This document shows positions 43,466 to 53,218 of a stretch of 64,000 nt of DNA, piece by piece; the stretch's first letter is position 1; every line of letters starts with the position of its first letter. This DNA is from Bacteroidota bacterium (GTDB lineage Bacteria; Bacteroidota; Bacteroidia; B-17B0; Aurantibacillaceae). The stretch lies in assembly GCA_016711805.1 (NCBI GenBank), contig JADJSH010000009.1, forward strand, positions 124,001-188,000, read 5' to 3'. The position numbers and the translations under genes were made by a program. The notes under the pieces are model-generated. The model was not told the DNA's origin. It saw only the letters and a list, made by a program, of their open reading frames with translations, and did no database searches.

Positions 43466-46111
43466 TTAAGCCCCTAGCATTCGCTTGATATCATTGAGTT
43501 TCATAAGAGCCTCCACGGGGGTTAGGGTGTTTATATCCACTTTTATGAGCTCATCTTTCACAGATTCCAAAACTGGGTCGTTTAACTGGAAAAAACTCAA
43601 CTGATAGTCACTCTTGCTCTTGGTTTTAGCTGTCATGGTATCAATGGCATCGTTAGAACTTGTCATTTCTACTTCCGATAGTTCTAATTCATGGTCTTTT
43701 TCTAATTTCTTTAAAATATCGTTGGCTCTATCCACTACTTGTTTTGGCATACCAGCCATTCGTGCTACATGAATACCAAAACTATGCTCGCTACCGCCTT
43801 CTTGAAGTTTACGCAAGAAGATAATTTTATTATTTAACTCTTTTACCGACACATTAAAGTTTTTGATGCGAGGAAAATAAGTGGTCATTTCGTTTAACTC
43901 GTGGTAGTGAGTCGCAAATAAGGTTTTAGCTCTATTTTTTGGTTGCGAATGAATGTACTCGGCAATGGCCCAAGCTATAGAAATACCATCGTACGTAGAA
44001 GTCCCTCGCCCAATTTCATCTAATAAAATCAAACTACGTTCACTTAAGTTATTTAAGATACTAGCCGTTTCATTCATCTCCACCATAAAGGTTGATTCTC
44101 CTGAAGAGATATTATCACTAGCACCCACACGCGTAAATATTTTATCAACGATGCCGATTTCTGCGCTCTTAGCTGGCACATAGCAACCAATTTGCGCCAT
44201 TAAGGTAATCAAGGCAACCTGACGTAATAAAGCGGATTTACCACTCATGTTAGGTCCGGTAATCATCATCACTTGTTGAGTGTCGTTATCTAAGTATACG
44301 GAGTTACTAACGTAATCAGTTCCTATCGGTAATTGTTTTTCAATCACTGGGTGACGACCATCCACAATATTAATCGCAAATTCATTAGTAAGAGTAGGGC
44401 GCACGTATTGATTGTCTCTAGCTAATTTTGCAAATGACAATAAACAATCTAAACGAGAAATTAATGAAGCATTTAATTGAATTGGAATAATGTAATCAAT
44501 TAAATCTCTTACTAAAGCTTCGTATAAGGTTTGTTCTAATACAGCAATTTTATCTTCGGCACCTAATATTTTTTCTTCGTAAACTTTTAACTCAGGTGTA
44601 ATATAACGCTCAGCTGTTGTTAAGGTTTGCTTGCGAATCCAATCCGTTGGAACTTTGTCTTTATGCACATTGGTTACTTCTAAATAATAACCAAACACAT
44701 TGTTGTAAGAAACTTTTAAAGAAGAAATTCCTGTGCGTTCTACTTCGCGTTGTTGTATTTGTAATAAATAATCTTTTCCACTAAAAGCAATAGCACGTAA
44801 TTCATCTAGTTCGGCATTTACTCCTTTGCTAATCACATTGCCTTTGTTTAATAAAACTGGCGCTTCTTCGTTTAACTCATTTTGTAAACGGTCGCGCATT
44901 AATAAACAAGGGTTTAATTGCTCGGCTATTTTTTGAAGCGAATGATTTTCGCAAGCACTCGTTACACCTTTAATCGATTCAATTAAATTTAAAGCACGCT
45001 TTAGTTGAACTAACTCACGAGGATTAATTTTACCTGCCGCTACTTTCGAAATCAAACGTTCTAAATCACCAATCTCTTTAAACTGCGCAATTAAATCGTT
45101 TTGTAATGATGTATGAGTTCCGAAATAATTAACGACCTCTAATCGCTCATTAATTAAATCTAATTGTTTTAATGGTAACGCTAACCAACGTTTCAATAAA
45201 CGCGATCCCATTGGCGTTACCGTGGTATCAATAATATCAATTAAGCATCTACCATTATCGTGGCTGCTACCAAATAATTCTAAATTACGAACAGTGAATC
45301 TATCAAGCCAAACATACTGGTCTTCTTCCACACGACTAACTGCTGTAATATGTTGCAATCTATCATGTTTCGTTTCGCCTAAGTAATGCAAAATAGCACC
45401 ACAACTCATAATAGCTAAACTCAAATGCTCAATACCAAAACCTTTTAAAGAACTCGTTCCAAATTGTTTGGTTAAAGCTTCGTATCCAAAGTCTTGTGTA
45501 AAAGCCCAGTCATCTAATCCAAAAATATAAAAACGGTCGCCAATTAAATTCAATAAAGTCTGACGTTTATTTTTTTCAAATAAAATTTCGTTAGGCTTAA
45601 AACTTTGAATTAATTTTTCAATATAGGTATGTGTTCCTTCAGCAACTAAAAATTCACCAGTAGATACATCCAAAAAAGAAACACCTGCGCGTTCCTTATC
45701 TAAATGAACACTCGCTAAAAAGTTATTGGTTTTATGTTCTAATACTTTATCATTAAAACTAACTCCAGGAGTTACTAATTCCGTCACGCCGCGTTTCACA
45801 ATCCCTTTTACCATTTTAGGATCTTCTAATTGGTCGCAAATGGCCACACGGTAACCAGCACGTACTAATTTTGGTAAATACGTGTCAACACTATGGTGCG
45901 GAAATCCTGCTAGTTCAATATGTGATGCAGAACCGTTAGCGCGTTTGGTTAAGGTGATTCCTAAAATTTGAGAAGCTTTAATGGCATCTTCGCCAAAGGT
46001 TTCGTAAAAATCGCCCACACGAAATAATAAAATGGCATCAGGGTATTTTCCCTTGATGTCGTTGTATTGCTTCATTAGTGGTGTTTCTTTTACTTCCGTT
46101 GTCTTAGCCAT
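43466..46111 (-). CDS. mutS: DNA mismatch repair ATPase MutS
   Basis: The 881-residue protein recognises base mismatches and small loops and starts repair with MutL. The mismatch-reading Phe-x-Glu is in VGDFYETFGEDA near the N-terminus. Connector and lever regions follow. The ATPase has the P-loop GPNMSGKSALLRQ, the signature SSGESTFMVEM, Walker B LILLDEIGRGTSTYDG and FATHYHEL. The length fits MutS1. No mutL is adjacent. Its only nearby neighbour in the same direction is the tRNA pair downstream, separated by a structured repeat. Confidence 0.97.
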   Translation of the reverse strand: MAKTTEVKETPLMKQYNDIKGKYPDAILLFRVGDFYETFGEDAIKASQILGITLTKRANGSASHIELAGFPHHSVDTYLPKLVRAGYRVAICDQLEDPKMVKGIVKRGVTELVTPGVSFNDKVLEHKTNNFLASVHLDKERAGVSFLDVSTGEFLVAEGTHTYIEKLIQSFKPNEILFEKNKRQTLLNLIGDRFYIFGLDDWAFTQDFGYEALTKQFGTSSLKGFGIEHLSLAIMSCGAILHYLGETKHDRLQHITAVSRVEEDQYVWLDRFTVRNLELFGSSHDNGRCLIDIIDTTVTPMGSRLLKRWLALPLKQLDLINERLEVVNYFGTHTSLQNDLIAQFKEIGDLERLISKVAAGKINPRELVQLKRALNLIESIKGVTSACENHSLQKIAEQLNPCLLMRDRLQNELNEEAPVLLNKGNVISKGVNAELDELRAIAFSGKDYLLQIQQREVERTGISSLKVSYNNVFGYYLEVTNVHKDKVPTDWIRKQTLTTAERYITPELKVYEEKILGAEDKIAVLEQTLYEALVRDLIDYIIPIQLNASLISRLDCLLSFAKLARDNQYVRPTLTNEFAINIVDGRHPVIEKQLPIGTDYVSNSVYLDNDTQQVMMITGPNMSGKSALLRQVALITLMAQIGCYVPAKSAEIGIVDKIFTRVGASDNISSGESTFMVEMNETASILNNLSERSLILLDEIGRGTSTYDGISIAWAIAEYIHSQPKNRAKTLFATHYHELNEMTTYFPRIKNFNVSVKELNNKIIFLRKLQEGGSEHSFGIHVARMAGMPKQVVDRANDILKKLEKDHELELSEVEMTSSNDAIDTMTAKTKSKSDYQLSFFQLNDPVLESVKDELIKVDINTLTPVEALMKLNDIKRMLGA

Positions 46112-46199
46112 AGAGGGTTAAAGATACAATATCCTTGTGCTAGCAGTTCATTTAATTTTTAACAGAAATACTGAAGTTGTTAATATAATTTGTGTAATA

Positions 46200-46318
46200 G
46201 GAACACGGATTGAACTAATAAAACAGATTTTCACGGATTTTTTTAGATGGATTCGTTTAATAGACATTCTGATTTTTCATCTGCGTTAATCCGTCCAATC
46301 CGTTTCATCCGTGTTTCC
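46200..46318. repeat. Foldback repeat rich in CGGAT, copy 1
   Basis: This is an imperfect long inverted repeat opening with GGAACACGGAT and closing with ATCCGTGTTTCC. The arms carry repeated CGGAT/ATCCG words (CACGGATTT, TTAATCCGTCCAATCCG). It fills much of the 352-bp gap upstream of mutS, together with copy 2. Confidence 0.75.
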
Positions 46319-46337
46319 ATTAAAGGGTATTTGTAAT

Positions 46338-46439
46338 AATTGGAACACGGATTTGGCGGATAGAACAGATATACACGGATTTTTTTATCAAAATTTATCT
46401 GTGTTAATCTGCTTCATCCGTTTTATCTGTGTTCCAATT
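46338..46439. repeat. Foldback repeat rich in CGGAT, copy 2
   Basis: Perfect 11-bp ends AATTGGAACAC (46338-46348) and GTGTTCCAATT (46429-46439) enclose imperfectly paired arms with the same words as copy 1 (CACGGATTT, GTGTTAATCTG, CATCCG). It is a tandem relative of copy 1. The nearby ORF can be extended into this element, but that extension is not a credible protein. Confidence 0.8.
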
Positions 46440-46463
46440 CCAAAAAAATCCTCATCTTTAACT

Positions 46464-46910
46464 GTGCAAAAACAACATCTCATACAAGCTTGCCGTGATT
46501 ATTTAAAAGATAAAATAAATTCTTTGAATGCGATCATCAACGAAGTAACAGAATCATCTAATTCGGAAAGTAAAAGTTCTGCTGGCGATAAGCATGAAAC
46601 TTCTAAAGCCATGATGCAGTTAGAAATTGAAAAGCTAGGCACGCAATTGAAGGAAGCCGAATTGCAATTAGCAGAGTTCGAAAAAATAAATTTCAATAAA
46701 ATACATCAAAGTATTGAACAAGGTAGTTTAGTTGAAACCAACAAGGGTTATTTTTTAATTGTCAGTTCTATTGGTAAAATATCGGTGGATGACAAAACTG
46801 TTTTTGTGATTTCAAGTAAATCGCCTTTAGCGGTTGCTTTTTCTGGAAAGAAGTTGAAGGATAAAATAAGTTTTAATGGAATGGAGTATTTTATTGAAAG
46901 TGTTTTTTAA
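46464..46910 (+). CDS. Small GreA/GreB-like cytoplasmic protein
   Basis: From GTG 46464 the product is 148 residues. A longer frame from 46311 would take its first 51 residues from the foldback repeat, so I reject it. The helical first half carries ESKSSAGDKHETSKAMMQLEIEKLGTQL, a motif shared by a Bacteroidota family resembling the GreA coiled coil. A compact C-terminal domain follows (GSLVETNKGYFLIVSSIGKISVD, VFVISSKSPLAVAFSGKKLKD) like the GreA C-terminal fold. The function is not established. The ATG-less start is the main uncertainty. Confidence 0.7.
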   Translation: MQKQHLIQACRDYLKDKINSLNAIINEVTESSNSESKSSAGDKHETSKAMMQLEIEKLGTQLKEAELQLAEFEKINFNKIHQSIEQGSLVETNKGYFLIVSSIGKISVDDKTVFVISSKSPLAVAFSGKKLKDKISFNGMEYFIESVF

Positions 46911-46919
46911 TCTTTTTAT

Positions 46920-47265
46920 TTTCTTTTTGCTTGAACAAAAAGAAACAAAAATTCAAGGCAATTCGCCAACCTCCATTTACCCCGCAGAGCCTTCCTAGAA
47001 TGGTGGTTCGCTCCGAATTGCCAAAACCAGCCGCACTATTACCAAAGTATGCGGTAGTGTGAAAAAAGTTCTTTTTTACATAAAAGCTTGTAAGTAAGGC
47101 GGGCGGGCCGCCAAAAATGCGAGCAGACATAGCGGTGAATTGAGAATTCAAGGATTTAGTGAAGCGCAGCGGGAACGTAAAATCCGTAGAATTCCAAGAG
47201 GCGGGCTGAGCATATTTTTGGCTTGTCTTTTTTGATTACTTTTTTTGACTAAGAAAAAAAGTAAT
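46920..47265. repeat. Intergenic repeat-like element bounded by two terminator-like hairpins
   Basis: This 350-bp stretch between two convergent genes is not coding in any credible frame. It is bounded by hairpins: TTTCTTTTTG/CAAAAAGAAA (46920-46945) and ATTACTTTTTTT/AAAAAAAGTAAT (47235-47265). The centre is richer in G+C than its surroundings, with short palindromes (GGCGG...CCGCC near 47098-47112, CACTA...TAGTG near 47032-47059) and an internal AATTCAAGG/GAATTC section. The hairpins can end transcription from both sides. No second copy lies in this window. Confidence 0.55.
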
Positions 47266-47272
47266 AGAGAAG

Positions 47273-49630
47273 TTACCTACTCAAAACAACTCTCTTAATC
47301 ACACTTTGTTTATCCGAAACAATTTTCACGAAATAAACGCCATTGTTTAATTTAGATAAATCAACGTTCTTATAATTGCTAGTAATAGTTTCTTCTAACA
47401 CCGTTTGCCCAATAGAATTAATCACTTGAATTTGACTTTCTTCTTTTACAGATGAAGAGTTAACTATGTATAAAGTTCCTGTACTTGGATTTGGATATAC
47501 ATTCCATTCGTCGTTAGTATTAAAAGAAGATTTAATTCCTGTGATTGTTTCAATGGTATTAATAGCAGTATTAGTTACAACTGGTTCATTGAAGTCAAAA
47601 TAAATGTAAGCCGTGTTTTTTATTTGTGTTCCTGGTGTATTGTTGTTAGTACGTTTAATGCGATATTGAATATAACCATGACTAGCTGGCTCATTACTGC
47701 CGCTATCTGCTAACATAATATTATTAAATTTCCAACGCAATACATTGCCTGGTAAAATATCAATATTATAATTGTGACTTGCACTTAACATTTCAAATGT
47801 ATTGATATCAACGTTTGGTGACAATGTATCCTTCACAACAATATTTACTGCAGGTCCGTTACCTGTATTTTGAAAGCGAATTAAATAAGTTAAATCTGTT
47901 TCGGTAGAGGCAATATCTCCGTTAGCTCCAACACCAACTGGGCTTACGGTTTTGTCGTTAGGGTCGAAAGACCCAGTAACCATACGTTGGTAGCAAAAAA
48001 TATTATTATTAGGGTTTATATCAAGAATATTTGTTTGAACATATCCACAACTATTGAAAATGCTTCCAAGGGGAGTAGAAATAGGTACTGTAAAATAAAC
48101 AATATATGTTTGCTGTATGCCGTATGTACTATTTGATAAATTCCAAATTATAGTATCACCAGAGATTGTGTAAATATTAGGCGAGGCATTTGAGACATTT
48201 GCTATAAATGAAGATGGTAAAGTTGCTTTGAATATTCCTGATCCATTATTCATACTTAAATTTTGTAAATTATAATACATTGCACCTGTAAAACCAGGAA
48301 CTATTCCACTGCTATATCCATTAACTTGCATATCTGGTTGTAAAGTATAATTGAATGAAACAGATAAATTATTGTTTGTGGAATTTGGAGTACCAGCACT
48401 TACATTTGTATTTAATGTTGTAGTGCATGTTGAAAGAATATTAGTTGAGGTTATTGAATATGCTCCATAAGGAATATTGTTAATTATATAATCACCATTT
48501 GTATTTGTATAACCAAATCTGTTACCAGGATTAACAATGATTCCAGCGTTATTAAAATTAAGGTCACCACTATTTTTAATACAATCACTATTATTATCTA
48601 CATATACATTTCCTGAAATGGTGCCGCAGTTAATTCCCATTGAGTAAATAGTATCTCTTATAGTTACACAATTTGTATTTGCATCTTGAATGCTTACCCA
48701 ATAGGAATTTGATACAATATTTGTTACATCTTGTGTATTGGCACCATTACTCCAAGTATAAATAAATGGACCAGGATTAGTTCCAGTAATAGAAATATCT
48801 ATTGCACCGTCGCCTGATAGGTGACATGTTTCATTATAAGATGTATTTGTAACAGTTGCATTTGGAAGTGAATTACTTAAGGATACGCCAACATTAACCA
48901 TTGTAGCGGTTTGGCATCCTATTGCATCTGTTACTGCAAGAGTATAGAAGCCTGCACACATACCTATAGGATTAGAAGAAGTTGAACCTGACGCAATACT
49001 TGGCCCTATCCACTGATAAGTATACCCACCAGTTCCTCCAGTAACAGTTGCGCTTGCTGAACCATTGCAATTTGTTTGGCAAGAAGTATTAGTTGCTGAT
49101 ATAGCAATAGTAGGAATAGGTGGTAGAGGAATAGCAACTGTTTGAGTAACTAAACAACCGTTTGCGTCAGTAACGTTAACTTGTGTAACTCCAGGACATA
49201 AATTGGTCACTTGTGGCATATTACCACTGAATGGAGAGTTCCAAGCATATGCATATGGAGGATTTCCTCCAGTAACTGTTACAGAAGCACTACCGTTGCA
49301 CCAGCAAGCTGCACTACTTTGTGCTACTGCAATAGCATTTAATTGACTTGGTTGTCCAATACTAATAACCAACGAGCTAGTATTAGCACTAGCATCTAAT
49401 ATAAATACCGAATATGTTCCTGCTGATAAATTGGAAACATTTGGTGAACTAGGCAATGTTGGAGTCCATGAATATGTATATGGTGCTGTGCCACCAGATG
49501 ATGATAAAGCAATTGCACCATCCGCACCTCCAAAGCAGCTAACATTAGTAACTGTTGAAGTAATGATTATTTGTGAAAAGGCTAAAGAACCAAAAAATAA
49601 TAAGGTAATAAGTGAAAGTAATTTTTTCAT
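47273..49630 (-). CDS. Secreted T9SS-sorted protein with four SprB-like repeats
   Basis: The start at 49630 gives 785 residues with signal peptide MKKLLSLITLLFFGSLAFSQ. Four SprB-like units follow (TNVSCFGGADGAI, SSAACWCNGSAS, NTSCQTNCNGSAS, ETCHLSGDGAI), each ending in a YxW segment. Next come a carboxypeptidase-regulatory-like domain (GTISGNVYVDNNSDC), a DUF11/DUF7619-like domain (GSFDPNDKTVSPVG, YLIRFQNTGNGPAVNI) and a type A sorting domain (NVYPNPSTGTLYI, NGVYFVKIVSDKQSVIKRVV). It is exported by the type IX system and probably acts as an adhesin or surface filament. The C-terminal 250 residues nearly match those of the next gene. Confidence 0.88.
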   Translation of the reverse strand: MKKLLSLITLLFFGSLAFSQIIITSTVTNVSCFGGADGAIALSSSGGTAPYTYSWTPTLPSSPNVSNLSAGTYSVFILDASANTSSLVISIGQPSQLNAIAVAQSSAACWCNGSASVTVTGGNPPYAYAWNSPFSGNMPQVTNLCPGVTQVNVTDANGCLVTQTVAIPLPPIPTIAISATNTSCQTNCNGSASATVTGGTGGYTYQWIGPSIASGSTSSNPIGMCAGFYTLAVTDAIGCQTATMVNVGVSLSNSLPNATVTNTSYNETCHLSGDGAIDISITGTNPGPFIYTWSNGANTQDVTNIVSNSYWVSIQDANTNCVTIRDTIYSMGINCGTISGNVYVDNNSDCIKNSGDLNFNNAGIIVNPGNRFGYTNTNGDYIINNIPYGAYSITSTNILSTCTTTLNTNVSAGTPNSTNNNLSVSFNYTLQPDMQVNGYSSGIVPGFTGAMYYNLQNLSMNNGSGIFKATLPSSFIANVSNASPNIYTISGDTIIWNLSNSTYGIQQTYIVYFTVPISTPLGSIFNSCGYVQTNILDINPNNNIFCYQRMVTGSFDPNDKTVSPVGVGANGDIASTETDLTYLIRFQNTGNGPAVNIVVKDTLSPNVDINTFEMLSASHNYNIDILPGNVLRWKFNNIMLADSGSNEPASHGYIQYRIKRTNNNTPGTQIKNTAYIYFDFNEPVVTNTAINTIETITGIKSSFNTNDEWNVYPNPSTGTLYIVNSSSVKEESQIQVINSIGQTVLEETITSNYKNVDLSKLNNGVYFVKIVSDKQSVIKRVVLSR

Positions 49631-49718
49631 AAGAGTAGTTTGATGCAACTAAAGTATGATAATTACTTCAATTGATAATTGCTATCTATTGAAAGTGGGT
49701 TTTGATTGAGTAACCTGA

Positions 49719-52700
49719 TTACCTGCTCAAAACAACTCTTTTAATCACACTTTGTTTATCCGAAACAATCTTCACAAAATAAACACCATTGTTTAATTTA
49801 CTTAAATCAATGTTTTTGTAATTATTAGTTATGGTTTCTTCTAACACCGTTTGCCCAATAGAATTAATCACTTGAATTTGACTTTCTTCTTTTACAGAAG
49901 AAGAATTAGCGATGTATAAAATGCCCGTACTTGGATTTGGATAGACGTTCCATTCATCGTTATTAGATGAAGAAGATTTAATTCCAGTAATCGTTTCAAT
50001 GGTATTGATAGCAGTATTTGTCACCACAGGTTCATTAAAATCAAAATAAATGTAAGCCGTATTTTTTATTTGAGTTCCTGGCGTATTGTTGTTAGTGCGC
50101 TTAATACGGTACTGAATATAACCATGACTAGCAGGCTCGTTACTATTACTATCTGGTAACATAATGTTATTAAATTTCCAACGTAGTACATTTCCTGGCA
50201 ATACATCAATCATATAATTATGACTTGCGCTTAACATTTCAAAAGTATTTATATCAACGTTGGGAGATAATGTATCTTTCACATAAATATTTACTGCTGG
50301 ACCATTTCCTGTATTTTGAAAACGAATTAAATAGGTTAAATCAGTTTCAGTAGCAGCAATGTCACCGTTTGCACCAATACCAACTGGACTTACTGTTTTG
50401 TCGTTAGGGTCGAAAGAACCTGTTACCATACGTTGATAACAAGTTGTATTGTTAACGTAGTTCAAATCAGTAACTGTTGGTTGCGCCCACATGCAAGTTG
50501 TGAAAATACTTCCTAATGGATTAGTTAATGGTGTTGTAAAATTAATGGTGAAATAATTACTTCCAGTTGCGTTTGTAATATTATTAAAGTTCCAAATAAT
50601 AGTATCTCCCGAAATGGTATACGTATTAGGATTTCCTGTTGTTATGGTTGATATAAAAGCAGAGGGTAGTACAGCTTTAAATAAACCTGTTGCAGATATA
50701 TTATTTAAGTTACTCAAATAGTAGTTAACATAACATACAAATCCAGGTACAATTCCATTACTATAAGCCGATACAAATAAATCTGGTTGAGTAACAGGAA
50801 TGTATTGTTTTACAAAATTATTGTTCATGGAGTTTGTATTTCCTGAATTTAGAGTTGTATTTAAAGTAGTGGTACAAGTTGCAATCATATTTGCATTTGT
50901 TAAAGAGGTGATTGTATAAGTTGCAAATGGTATATTATTAAATACATAGTCTCCTGCCCAATTTGTATAACCTATTCGGTTTCCAGGATTAGCAATAATT
51001 TGTATGTTGCTGGAATTATTATCTCCTGCATTTTTTATGCAATCACTATTGTTATCAATAAATACATTTCCTGAAATAGTTCCGCAATTTGTACCTGTTG
51101 CATTTACGTTACTGGAAATACTTAGGCAGTTTAAACTAGCATCAAAAACAGTAACATTATAACTACCTGTTGGTATATTTGTAATATCTTGCGTTGTTGC
51201 TCCATTACTCCATTGGTATGTAAACGGACCAGGGTTTGTTCCACTAATCGTTAAATCAATACCACCATCGTTTGTAAATAAACAGGTTTCATTTATTACA
51301 GTAGTTGTTAGTGTAGCGTTGGTAATTGTACTTATTCCTTGATTGGCAATAACAAAAGTTTCTGTAGTGACACATCCATTCTGGTCAGTTACATTAAGAC
51401 TACATTGACCTGCACATAAGCCATTTGCCGTATTTCCAGTCTGTAATGTTGGTAACCATAAAAATGTAAATGCACCACTTCCACCGCTAACATTTGCAAA
51501 TGCTTGTCCATCACAATTACCGCCGCACGTTACATCAGTTTTAGTAATTATTGCAGTTAGAGGTGGGGGATTTAAAATTGCAACACTAGATGTTGCTATA
51601 CAGCCATTATTATCTGTAATTGTAACTCCATAATTACCTGCGCATAAAGGATTTGTAGTTGGAGTATTACCACCTCCCCCTGTCCAATTGTATGAATATG
51701 GGGGCGTTCCACCAAATGCAGCAGCAACAGCTGAGCCATTACATGAACCAAAACAAGAAGGGTTATTTGGATTGACAAAAACATTAAGTGCTGTTGGTTG
51801 TGTTAATGAAATAGAAGTAGTTCCTATACATCCAATTGCGTCTGTAACATTTACTGTATAAATGCCTGCACATAAATTAGTTGCTATTGGAGTAACTTGT
51901 CCATTACTCCAAGTATAAATAAATGGTCCTGTTCCCCCAGATAGAGAGGTAGTAGCTATCCCGTTACATAAACCAAAACATGTTACGTTAGTTTGACTTG
52001 AAATTGAAATTATTGGACCTCCAATATTGTTTACTGTTCCAACATGTAAATATGTACACAGGTTTGGATCGGTTACAGTAACCGAGTAATTTCCTGCAGG
52101 TACTAATGAAAGGCATTGCGCCGTAGATGAATTACTCCAAAGAAATGTGTATGGACCACCAGCACCGCCTGTGACGCTTGCACATATTGAGCCATCAGCT
52201 TGTCCACAGTTTGCATTTGTTACGGTTGTGGTAGCAATTAATTGCGTTGGTTGAAGAACTGTTATATTGTTACCAGTAACACATCCATTAGCATCAGTTA
52301 CTATAACAGTATAAGTTCCAATGGCAACATTTGGAACGGTAGCCATTGTTGAAGCAAGTGTAGGCCATAAATAACTATAAGGTGCAGTGCCTCCAATTCC
52401 TGAAGCAGTTACTGTGCCAGTTGAAGTTCCAAAACATTTTACATGATTAACATTAGTAATAGAGTTTAATTGTGTTGGTTCAGTGACCTGAACAGTGTTT
52501 GATCCAATACAGCCGTTTATGTCTCTTACTCCTACTAAAAGTATTCCTGCAGGTACATTTAAAAAAGCGGATGAACCTTGATAAGCACTACCATTTAAAT
52601 TATATGTGAATGCAGGATTTCCACCAATGACAGATGTAATATTTATAGTTCCTGTCGATGTACCATTACAGAGTGCAGGTGTAGATGTTACATTTAGAAG

Positions 52701-52997
52701 GATTTGTGATGGCTCTGTAATTGTAAAAGTAATTGAATTAGTTGCAGCCATCGCATCAGATACCATAACAGAATAAGTTCCTGCTAATAAGCTAGAGAAG
52801 ATACCAGTGCCATTAGATTGAGGCGGTGCTGTTATCGAATATGTATAGGGCGCGTTGCCACCAGTAGGAATAATAGTTGCACTTCCAGTAGCTCCTCCAA
52901 AGCAAGTAGCGTTAGTTACTGTTGACGTTAATGTTATTTGTGAAAAGGCTAATGAACAAGCGAATATTAAGATAACAACTGATAATAATTTTTTCAT
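49719..52997 (-). CDS. Secreted T9SS-sorted protein with eight SprB-like repeats (paralogue)
   Basis: The start at 52997 gives 1092 residues with signal peptide MKKLLSVVILIFACSLAFSQ. Eight SprB-like units follow (for example VKCFGTSTGTVTASG, NPSCFGSCNGSAVAAA, VTCGGNCDGQAFANV), twice the number in its neighbour. Then come the same regulatory-like, DUF7619-like and type A sorting domains (GTISGNVFIDNNSDC, GSFDPNDKTVSPVG, NVYPNPSTGILYI). The C-terminal third is nearly identical to the paralogue 88 bases downstream. The pair looks like a tandem duplication in which the repeat block has expanded or contracted. Confidence 0.88.
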   Translation of the reverse strand: MKKLLSVVILIFACSLAFSQITLTSTVTNATCFGGATGSATIIPTGGNAPYTYSITAPPQSNGTGIFSSLLAGTYSVMVSDAMAATNSITFTITEPSQILLNVTSTPALCNGTSTGTINITSVIGGNPAFTYNLNGSAYQGSSAFLNVPAGILLVGVRDINGCIGSNTVQVTEPTQLNSITNVNHVKCFGTSTGTVTASGIGGTAPYSYLWPTLASTMATVPNVAIGTYTVIVTDANGCVTGNNITVLQPTQLIATTTVTNANCGQADGSICASVTGGAGGPYTFLWSNSSTAQCLSLVPAGNYSVTVTDPNLCTYLHVGTVNNIGGPIISISSQTNVTCFGLCNGIATTSLSGGTGPFIYTWSNGQVTPIATNLCAGIYTVNVTDAIGCIGTTSISLTQPTALNVFVNPNNPSCFGSCNGSAVAAAFGGTPPYSYNWTGGGGNTPTTNPLCAGNYGVTITDNNGCIATSSVAILNPPPLTAIITKTDVTCGGNCDGQAFANVSGGSGAFTFLWLPTLQTGNTANGLCAGQCSLNVTDQNGCVTTETFVIANQGISTITNATLTTTVINETCLFTNDGGIDLTISGTNPGPFTYQWSNGATTQDITNIPTGSYNVTVFDASLNCLSISSNVNATGTNCGTISGNVFIDNNSDCIKNAGDNNSSNIQIIANPGNRIGYTNWAGDYVFNNIPFATYTITSLTNANMIATCTTTLNTTLNSGNTNSMNNNFVKQYIPVTQPDLFVSAYSNGIVPGFVCYVNYYLSNLNNISATGLFKAVLPSAFISTITTGNPNTYTISGDTIIWNFNNITNATGSNYFTINFTTPLTNPLGSIFTTCMWAQPTVTDLNYVNNTTCYQRMVTGSFDPNDKTVSPVGIGANGDIAATETDLTYLIRFQNTGNGPAVNIYVKDTLSPNVDINTFEMLSASHNYMIDVLPGNVLRWKFNNIMLPDSNSNEPASHGYIQYRIKRTNNNTPGTQIKNTAYIYFDFNEPVVTNTAINTIETITGIKSSSSNNDEWNVYPNPSTGILYIANSSSVKEESQIQVINSIGQTVLEETITNNYKNIDLSKLNNGVYFVKIVSDKQSVIKRVVLSR

Positions 52998-53106
52998 AAA
53001 ATAGTTTTGATGCAACTAAAGTATGATAATTAATTTGGCCAATAATAGCTATTTAGTAAAGAGGGGTTTTGAATGAGTGATTGAACCCAAACTTTACTGC
53101 AAAACC

Positions 53107-53200
53107 GCGTGAGGGATGCAAGCGAAAATCCTTTGCCTGTGTCTTGCAAAGATTGTAGCGACAGCCCGACGGCGCCTGTTCTTTGCGCCGGCACGCCCAA
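53107..53200 (+). repeat. Structured intergenic repeat, copy B
   Basis: The 94-base copy has the same orientation as copy A and ends 18 bases from the stop of the outer-membrane barrel gene. Paired segments are GCGTG/CACGC at the ends, CTTTGC/GCAAAG in the middle and CGGCGC/GCGCCG in the second hairpin. The rest of the 221-bp gap (52998-53106) shows no feature beyond the promoter region expected for the secreted T9SS gene. Confidence 0.85.
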
Positions 53201-53218
53201 AATATCCAACTTAAAAGA

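Noticed and set aside
46311..46463. Upstream extension of the small GreA-like gene to ATG 46311
   Set aside because: Those 51 residues translate the CGGAT foldback and do not resemble the family; GTG 46464 fits the family's N-terminus.
46891..47151. Minus-strand ORF of 86 codons
   Set aside because: It lies inside the GC-richer repeat-like block and overlaps the end of the GreA-like gene. There is no recognisable domain, so it is treated as part of the element.
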